From: Liminaster sp964567855
GTDB taxonomy: Bacteria; Bacteroidota; Bacteroidia; Bacteroidales; UBA3663
Length of the DNA stretch: 19,976 bases
Direction: 5' to 3'
Assembly (NCBI GenBank): GCA_964567855.1
Contig: CAZMOE010000042.1
Location: forward strand, 1-19,976
The stretch's first letter is position 1. Every line of letters starts with the position of its first letter. Below the pieces are notes generated by a model. That model was not told where the DNA came from. It did no database searches and saw only the letters and a program-made list of their open reading frames with translations. Shown here one piece after another: positions 14,756 through 19,976 of the stretch. A program made the translations under genes and the position numbers.

Positions 14756-16036
14756 ATGCTTACACTTAAACTTATTACCGAACAAACCGAACGGGTTATT
14801 GCGGGTCTTCATAAAAAGCATTTTGCAAAAGCGGAAGAGGCTGTCAACGAAGTTATGGCTCTTGACCGGCAGCGTCGGGCTGCACAGACCGAGCTGGACA
14901 AGAACCTGGCCGAGGCCAACGCACTTTCAAAAAATATCGGCGTGTTGATGAAAAACGGCAAGAAAGAAGAGGCCGAGGCTGCTAAAAATCGTGTCGCAGA
15001 ACTGAAAGCTGTCAATAAAAACCTTCAGGAGCAGATGGACAAGGCTCAGGACGATGTTAACGCCTTGCTTTGTACCATACCTAATATTCCTTATGACGAA
15101 GTTCCGGAAGGAACAGGGGCGGAAGATAATCTGGTTGTCAAGACCGGTAATGAAATTCCGGCTTTGTTTGAAGGGGCTCAGCCTCACTGGGAAATTGCCA
15201 AGCGGCTTGATTTGATCGATTTCGATCTCGGCGTGAAGATAACGGGTGCCGGTTTCCCGGTATATCGCGGCTTGGGTGCCAGATTGCAGCGTGCCCTTAT
15301 CAACTTCTTCCTCGACGAGGCGCGTGCCGTCGGTTATGAGGAAATCATGCCTCCGACGGTGGTGAATCAGGCTTCCGGTTATGGCACCGGTCAGCTCCCG
15401 GACAAAGAGGGCCAGATGTATCACTGCGAAATGGATGACCTTTATCTGATTCCGACCGCAGAGGTTCCGGTTACCAATATCTATCGCGATGTGATTCTCG
15501 ATGAGAAGGATCTTCCTATTAAAAATACCGCCTATACGCAGTGTTTCCGCCGTGAAGCCGGTTCTTACGGCAAAGATGTGCGCGGTTTGAATCGTCTGCA
15601 TGAATTTTCGAAAGTGGAGATCGTCCGCATCGATACGCCGGAGCATTCGGCCGAATCGCACAAGGAGATGCTTGCCCATGTTGAAGGTTTGGTCAGCAAA
15701 TTAGGTTTGCCTTATCGCATTCTCCGTCTTTGTGGCGGCGATATGAGTTTCACTTCTGCCGTATGTTACGATTTCGAAGTTTATTCTGCTGCACAGCAGC
15801 GCTGGCTGGAGGTTTCTTCGGTTTCAAACTTCGACACTTATCAGGCTAACCGTCTTCACTGTCGTTTCCGTCGTACCGGAGAGAAGAAGATCGAGCTTTG
15901 CCACACGTTGAATGGTTCCGCTTTGGCTCTTCCCCGTATCGTTGCCTCTATACTTGAGAATTATCAGCAGGCCGATGGTCGTGTCAAGGTGCCGGAAGTG
16001 TTAGTGCCTTACATGGGCTGTGAATACATCGGTTAA
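14756..16036 (+). CDS. serS: Seryl-tRNA synthetase
   Basis: Charges tRNA-Ser (and tRNA-Sec where present) with serine. The 426-residue class II synthetase has the expected N-terminal antiparallel coiled coil (about residues 1-110, rich in Lys, Glu, Ala), which grips the tRNA long variable arm. The catalytic core follows: TAEVPVTN, motif 2 QCFRREAGSYG starting at 262, the serine-site region around GDMSFTSAVCYDFEVY, and motif 3 HTLNGSALALPR from 383. All are intact. The start at ATG 14756 gives the normal MLTLKLI opening. It is probably read with rplU-rpmA; I saw no TAnnTTTG promoter in the 196-bp gap. A strong terminator lies 50 bp after its stop. Confidence 0.97.
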   Translation: MLTLKLITEQTERVIAGLHKKHFAKAEEAVNEVMALDRQRRAAQTELDKNLAEANALSKNIGVLMKNGKKEEAEAAKNRVAELKAVNKNLQEQMDKAQDDVNALLCTIPNIPYDEVPEGTGAEDNLVVKTGNEIPALFEGAQPHWEIAKRLDLIDFDLGVKITGAGFPVYRGLGARLQRALINFFLDEARAVGYEEIMPPTVVNQASGYGTGQLPDKEGQMYHCEMDDLYLIPTAEVPVTNIYRDVILDEKDLPIKNTAYTQCFRREAGSYGKDVRGLNRLHEFSKVEIVRIDTPEHSAESHKEMLAHVEGLVSKLGLPYRILRLCGGDMSFTSAVCYDFEVYSAAQQRWLEVSSVSNFDTYQANRLHCRFRRTGEKKIELCHTLNGSALALPRIVASILENYQQADGRVKVPEVLVPYMGCEYIG

Positions 16037-16085
16037 AGTGTAATTGCCGGGTATGCCGATCGTTCCGGCAATGCCGTGAATGGAT

Positions 16086-16123
16086 AAAAAAGTCCGGGGG
16101 AATCATTTCCTCCGGACTTTTTT
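16086..16123 (+). terminator. Intrinsic terminator after serS
   Basis: An inverted repeat: AAAAAAGTCCGG (16086-16097) pairs with CCGGACTTTTTT (16112-16123). Inner pairs GGAA/TTCC extend the stem to a TCAT loop. A GC-rich stem with a T run on one side and an A run on the other makes it potentially bidirectional, so it could also end minus-strand transcripts from the DUF5131 gene. Confidence 0.9.
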
Positions 16124-16295
16124 AGGATTAGGATGGAATGGTGAATTCTTTTCCGGGTAATGGGGATATGGCGGAGCTTCGAAGGGAAATTTGAATTCTG
16201 GTATATCGGGTCTCCGGTGTTCGATGTGCTCTTATCGGTTTATTGGGGAGGGCTCCGAATGGTAACGGCCGGAGGCGGAATTTGTTTCGCAGGGC

Positions 16296-17033
16296 CTATT
16301 CGAGATCAATACCGGCTTTGCGCGCCTGCGAATGTTGGAATTGTCTTTTGATATTATACAGAATGCCGTCTTTGATGAACTTTGCGCCTGTTTGTTTGAA
16401 CCAAAATTGTACATGTTCTCTTTGACAGATGTCGCGAAGTTCCAGAATCCAGCTGAAATCGCATGGGCGTGCCTCGGATCCCGATTCCCCGCCGGCTACG
16501 ACTTGCTCTATCCATCCTCCTATATGAAACTTTTCAAGCTCGATTCTTTCCAGCAATGGTTCACAGATGATAATTTTATGTTTGATCGGTGCGGATCGGT
16601 AAATCGGTAGGCGGTGTTCCGCGCAGGCCTGATTTTCAACAGTGCAGCAAATCGTCACATGATCGAAACCCTCTCCCCATTCAGCCGGAAGGCATTCCAT
16701 GATGCGTTCTATCCGTTTGGTGATGATGAAGAAGTGGAGATCCCGGCGCGAGAGGATCATTTGCCATATTTCCGGTCGCCACCGGTCGGCGTCGCGGACG
16801 AAAAAGTCGGAAGTAAAGCAGGTATAGACCAGTGTGCTGGCCGGAATCTTGAATTCTCCGTTTCTTTTTTTCCGGACGGGTAGGTCGAAGCTTCTGGTCT
16901 GTGTTACAACGGTACTGTCTATATTCCTTTTGGCATCGCCGCGGTAGACGTAGCAATGCTTGCACCCGTCGCTGTATTTATGGCAGCCGTGCCACGGGTT
17001 CCATACGATCGAATTTGGGAAGATGCCGTTCAT
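16296..17033 (-). CDS. DUF5131 / phage Gp37-Gp68-like iron-sulfur protein
   Basis: From ATG 17033 the protein has 245 residues. It shows the family's hallmarks: WNPWHGCHKYSDGCKHCYVY at 11-30, with cysteines 17, 24 and 27 (CX6CX2C) suggesting a radical-SAM-like iron-sulfur cluster. It also has FIITKR in the middle, then TVENQ, CEPLLERIEL, VAGGESGSEARPC and FWFKQTGAKF. The frame is open upstream to 17186, but a -7-like element at 17129-17136 on the minus strand lies inside that extension, and the family normally starts just before the WNP motif. The role of the family is unknown; members occur in phages and bacterial chromosomes. It is a lone gene here, between serS and a pectate lyase, with no phage genes nearby. 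Confidence 0.82.
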   Translation of the reverse strand: MNGIFPNSIVWNPWHGCHKYSDGCKHCYVYRGDAKRNIDSTVVTQTRSFDLPVRKKRNGEFKIPASTLVYTCFTSDFFVRDADRWRPEIWQMILSRRDLHFFIITKRIERIMECLPAEWGEGFDHVTICCTVENQACAEHRLPIYRSAPIKHKIIICEPLLERIELEKFHIGGWIEQVVAGGESGSEARPCDFSWILELRDICQREHVQFWFKQTGAKFIKDGILYNIKRQFQHSQARKAGIDLE

Positions 17034-17128
17034 CGGGAAGTCTGTCGGGGACCGGGTTGAAGAGATGTCTCTATCGCCTTGCGGCCTGAGGATGGGGAAT
17101 GTTTGTACATATTTGTGATAAATTTCTG

Positions 17129-17136
17129 CAAAAGTA
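17129..17136 (-). promoter_or_regulatory. Promoter -7 element of the DUF5131 gene
   Basis: On the minus strand the sequence reads TACTTTTG, then CAG, matching TAnnTTTG. No clear -33 TTTG is seen at the expected spacing. It implies an RNA start near 17122 and a leader of about 90 nt before ATG 17033, which supports the shorter protein. Confidence 0.5.
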
Positions 17137-17332
17137 GTGAAAAGCATCGGATGATGAGTTCGGTTTCCTGTTTTTTCTTTGTCCATGGGATGCGGTTGGT
17201 TTCGTTTTTCCTGTTTTGGCCTCTGCAGGGCGTTTCTGATGAATGAATATTTTGAGTGGTTTGCTTTTTGTCAGTCGGGATCTTTTCAATTATTTAAATT
17301 TGAGGTAAGAATGTCGTATTCTTGAGTTTTTA

Positions 17333-17365
17333 TTCGTCAGGTACATGGTTTTTTGTGTATCTTTG
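17333..17365 (+). promoter_or_regulatory. Promoter of the pectate lyase gene
   Basis: TATCTTTG (17358-17365) matches the Bacteroidetes -7 element, and TTCG at 17333-17336 sits 21 bp upstream at the -33 position. The transcript would start near 17372, giving a short AT-rich leader before ATG 17398. The gap between this gene and the divergent DUF5131 gene holds both promoters and nothing else that I can identify. Confidence 0.65.
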
Positions 17366-17397
17366 CCACGATTTCGAATCAAATATTTAATTTTATC

Positions 17398-19608
17398 ATG
17401 ATGAAAAACATTTTTCTCACTGCGTTTTGTGCCGTTATGTTCAGTGTCGGGGCATGGGCGCAAAATGCCAAAGTCGATGCTTTTCCGGGAGCCGAAGGCG
17501 CCGGACGTTATACGACCGGAGGTCGCGGCGGAGTAGTCTATCATGTTACTTCGCTGGAGGATGACGGAGCGAAAAAGGGAACATTGCGTTATGCTGTCAA
17601 TCAGAAGGGGCCGCGTACCATTGTTTTTGATGTCGCCGGTGTCATTGAGTTGAAAAGCCGTCTTTCTATCAAGAACGGAGATCTTACCATTGCCGGTCAA
17701 ACGGCTCCTGGCGATGGGATTTGCCTTAAAAATTATGGTTTCCAGATTTCGACGAGCAACGTGATTATCCGTTTCTTGCGTAGCCGTTTGGGTGATGACA
17801 AGTCGGACTGTGAGGATGATGCCGTGAGCGCTTTCAGCAGCAGCAACGGACTCAGCAATATCATCATCGACCATTGCTCTGCCAGCTGGAGCATCGACGA
17901 GTGTCTTTCCTGCTATGGCGTCAGGAACTTGACGGTTCAGTGGTGCTATATTACGGAAAGCCTCTATCATTCTATCCATGGCAAGGGTACGCACGGTTAT
18001 GGCGGCATTTGGGGTGGCTGTCCTGCTACGTTCCACCATAATCTTATCGCACATCACTCGAGCCGTAACCCGCGTCTTTGCGGTAGCCGTTTCAATAACG
18101 ACGCCGCTCATGAAATGGTGGATCTTCGCAATAACGTTTTCTATAATTTCGGACCTATCAACGGTGGTTATGCCGGCGAGGGAGGATGTTATAATTTCAT
18201 TAATAATTGTTACAAACCCGGGCCGATGACCGCAACGAAACCTGCCCTCTGCAACCGCATTTTCCAGGCCTCTCCCGATGATGGATCCAATAGTCAGGCA
18301 AAGGGCGTGTGGGGCACATTCCATCTTAGCGGTAACTGGTTCGATACTTCCTGTCCCGATCTGACGCAGGCCGAGATTACCAGCGGTGAAGCGGTGAATG
18401 AAAACAACTGGGCGGGTCTGCATGTGAACGGTTCTCCGTTGCCGGGAGGCTCGAAATTGGGAATAGAATCGCAGAATGCCTTTGCCTGTGCGTCGGTTAC
18501 GACTCACTCCGCACAGGATGCCTTGGATCGTGTTCTGGTTTATGGCGGATGTTCCTTTGCCCGCGATGCCATCGATACCCGTATTGCCGGTGAGGTAGAG
18601 ACGGGTACTTATACGTTTACAGGAAGTAAGGGCGGCACTCTCGGTCTGATTGATACGCCGAGTGATGTGGGTGGATATCCCGCCTATACGTGTACACCGG
18701 CCCAGCAGGCTGCTTTGGCCGACGAAAATGACAATGGTATTCCTGATGCCAAAGAGGAACTTTTGTTCGGAGGTCTTGTGGATGGCAACGGACATGACAA
18801 ATCGTCTGTCTATACGAATCTGGAATACTATCTGACCTTCCTGGTACGTAAAATTACCGAAGGTCAGTTGGAGGGCGGCGTGCCCAGCGTGGACGGTTCC
18901 GGATCTCAGGGTGGGGACGATGATGCTACCGATGCTTTTATGGCAACTGTGAATGACGATGGTAGTTATGATTATTTCTGGTTCAATCAGGACAATGCTT
19001 CCAAAGTGGAGGAATGGCTGGCAGACGGCACTATCACTTTGGTTGAGGGTTCTTATAATAAGAGTTTCTCTAATACGGAATCTGCATATACTGGCGCTCT
19101 TACTTTGAAGAAGACTACGGGTGAGGCCATTTTCAAATGTCCGGCGGTTTCCGCTTTCGCTTTGTATATGTTCCGCACCGGTTCGTTTTCCGGTTCTGTA
19201 AGTGTCAGCGCCGATGGTACGAATTTTGAGGAGGTATATAAATATTCTGGAGGTAAGTATATTTTGGAACTGGATGCGACCTCTTATGTCTCCTCTGCGG
19301 ATGAGGTGTATATAAAAGTATCCAATACTTCGACCGGAACGCTTGCCATTCAGGGTGTGAAGATTCTTGCGCCTAATCAGGGCGGTAACGGCATTGCTGC
19401 TCCTTATATTGCCTCCGGATTGCGCATTTCTGGGGATATGGTTGAAGCTGCCGATGCTCTCAATATCCGCGCTTATGCTCCGGATGGAAGTTGCGTTGCT
19501 GCTGAAGTCGGTGGTCGCCTATCATTGTCCGGGTTGCAGCATGGAATGTATGTAATCCGTGTGGTCCGGAATGATGGAAATATCCTTGTCCGGAAGATTG
19601 TGAAATAA
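17398..19608 (+). CDS. Secreted pectate lyase, polysaccharide lyase family 1, with C-terminal sorting-like tail
   Basis: Predicted to cleave polygalacturonate by beta-elimination outside the inner membrane. From ATG 17398 it has 736 residues; a TTG at 17353 precedes the likely RNA start. A signal peptide ends near AWA-Q22. The right-handed beta-helix shows AFPGAEGAGRYTTGGRGG at 28-45, GTLRYAV at 61-67, TIAGQTAPGDGI at 97-108, acidic CEDDAVS at 138-144, IIIDHCSASWSIDE from 155, and the catalytic-arginine-type motif RNPR at 223-226. A calcium-loop-like DENDNGIPD (442-450) ends this module. A Gly/Asp linker near 505-520 and a beta-sandwich-like domain follow. The last 60 residues (LSGLQHGMYVIRV, then VRKIVK) resemble a type A T9SS sorting domain. 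Substrate (pectin versus related uronans) is family inference. Confidence 0.9.
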   Translation: MMKNIFLTAFCAVMFSVGAWAQNAKVDAFPGAEGAGRYTTGGRGGVVYHVTSLEDDGAKKGTLRYAVNQKGPRTIVFDVAGVIELKSRLSIKNGDLTIAGQTAPGDGICLKNYGFQISTSNVIIRFLRSRLGDDKSDCEDDAVSAFSSSNGLSNIIIDHCSASWSIDECLSCYGVRNLTVQWCYITESLYHSIHGKGTHGYGGIWGGCPATFHHNLIAHHSSRNPRLCGSRFNNDAAHEMVDLRNNVFYNFGPINGGYAGEGGCYNFINNCYKPGPMTATKPALCNRIFQASPDDGSNSQAKGVWGTFHLSGNWFDTSCPDLTQAEITSGEAVNENNWAGLHVNGSPLPGGSKLGIESQNAFACASVTTHSAQDALDRVLVYGGCSFARDAIDTRIAGEVETGTYTFTGSKGGTLGLIDTPSDVGGYPAYTCTPAQQAALADENDNGIPDAKEELLFGGLVDGNGHDKSSVYTNLEYYLTFLVRKITEGQLEGGVPSVDGSGSQGGDDDATDAFMATVNDDGSYDYFWFNQDNASKVEEWLADGTITLVEGSYNKSFSNTESAYTGALTLKKTTGEAIFKCPAVSAFALYMFRTGSFSGSVSVSADGTNFEEVYKYSGGKYILELDATSYVSSADEVYIKVSNTSTGTLAIQGVKILAPNQGGNGIAAPYIASGLRISGDMVEAADALNIRAYAPDGSCVAAEVGGRLSLSGLQHGMYVIRVVRNDGNILVRKIVK

Positions 19609-19626
19609 CATAGACTAAATACTGCG

Positions 19627-19976
19627 ATGAATAGAAAAGAATTATTTGAACAGATCAAAAAAAAGCGGTCGTTTCTTTGTGTCGGTCTTGATACGGACAT
19701 CAAGAAGATACCGGAATGTCTTTTAAAAGAAGAAGATCCGATCTTCGCTTTTAACCGGGCCATCATCGATGCGACGCAAGCTTATTGTATTGCCTATAAA
19801 CCCAATCTGGCATTTTATGAAAGCCTTGGCGTGAAAGGTTGGATCGCTTTCGAGAAAACGGTTAACTATATCCGTGAGCATTATCCGGAACAATTTATCA
19901 TTGCCGATGCCAAACGGGGCGATATCGGTAATACCTCCGAATTGTATGCCCGCAGTTTCTTCGAACATCTCGATCT
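19627..19976 (+). CDS. pyrF: Orotidine 5'-phosphate decarboxylase, 5' part (cut by window end)
   Basis: Decarboxylates OMP to UMP, the last step of de novo pyrimidine synthesis. The first 116 codons are visible. They begin MNRKELFEQIKKKRSFLCVGLDTD and include YKPNLAFYE and the catalytic-site segment DAKRGDIGNTSELYA. Both motifs are typical of the longer type 2 OMP decarboxylases common in Bacteroidetes and actinobacteria, so the full protein is probably about 270 residues. It starts 18 bp after the pectate lyase stop with no visible promoter in between, so it may depend on readthrough from that gene. Confidence 0.93.
   Translation, partial: MNRKELFEQIKKKRSFLCVGLDTDIKKIPECLLKEEDPIFAFNRAIIDATQAYCIAYKPNLAFYESLGVKGWIAFEKTVNYIREHYPEQFIIADAKRGDIGNTSELYARSFFEHLD

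Noticed and set aside
17034..17186. N-terminal extension of the DUF5131 ORF
   Set aside because: The family motif starts right after ATG 17033, and a promoter -7 element lies within the extension, so the upstream ATG is unlikely to be used.

Overview
The window looks like a chromosomal segment of a member of the Bacteroidetes, most likely order Bacteroidales. Six promoters carry the Bacteroidetes-type -7 element TAnnTTTG. The tryptophan operon has the trpB-E-G-D-C-F-A order I associate with this group. The xylose isomerase and kinase genes sit behind a Nudix-type regulator, as in Bacteroides relatives. A pectate lyase ends in what looks like a type IX secretion (T9SS) sorting tail, which would point towards a Prevotella/Paraprevotella/Porphyromonas-like lineage rather than a classical Bacteroides. 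Genus cannot be fixed from this sequence alone.

Layout. 40-3702 (minus strand): a xylose operon read in the order regulator (Nudix/winged helix), xylB, xylA. Its promoter lies at about 3738-3770, and two nearly identical 17-bp palindromes lie upstream at 3821-3837 and 3988-4004. 3703-4400 is otherwise gene-free. 4401-11243 (plus strand): a complete trp operon, trpB-trpE-trpG-trpD-trpC-trpF-trpA, preceded by a 19-codon leader peptide with three consecutive Trp codons (4428-4487) and a perfect 12-bp hairpin (4533-4568). This is a ribosome-mediated control region. 11293-12798: a MATE-family efflux transporter with its own promoter and a strong hairpin at the predicted 5' end of its mRNA. 12854-13557: a very short membrane ORF resembling the N-terminus of a SanA/YdcF protein, then a free-standing alanyl-tRNA editing (AlaX-like) protein. 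13837-16036: rplU, rpmA and serS, with a long imperfect palindrome between rpmA and serS and a clear terminator after serS. 16296-17033 (minus): a DUF5131/phage Gp37-like iron-sulfur protein. 17358-19608: a secreted PL1-family pectate lyase. 19627-end: the 5' part of pyrF.

Together the window combines plant-polysaccharide use (xylose catabolism, pectin cleavage) with core biosynthesis and translation genes (tryptophan, UMP, L21, L27, SerRS, tRNA proofreading). Nothing suggests a recent genomic island. The freshest observations are regulatory: the trp leader with its Trp-codon tract that mimics one arm of the downstream hairpin, the paired operator-like palindromes of the xylose regulator, and the GATTAC-rich palindrome between rpmA and serS.
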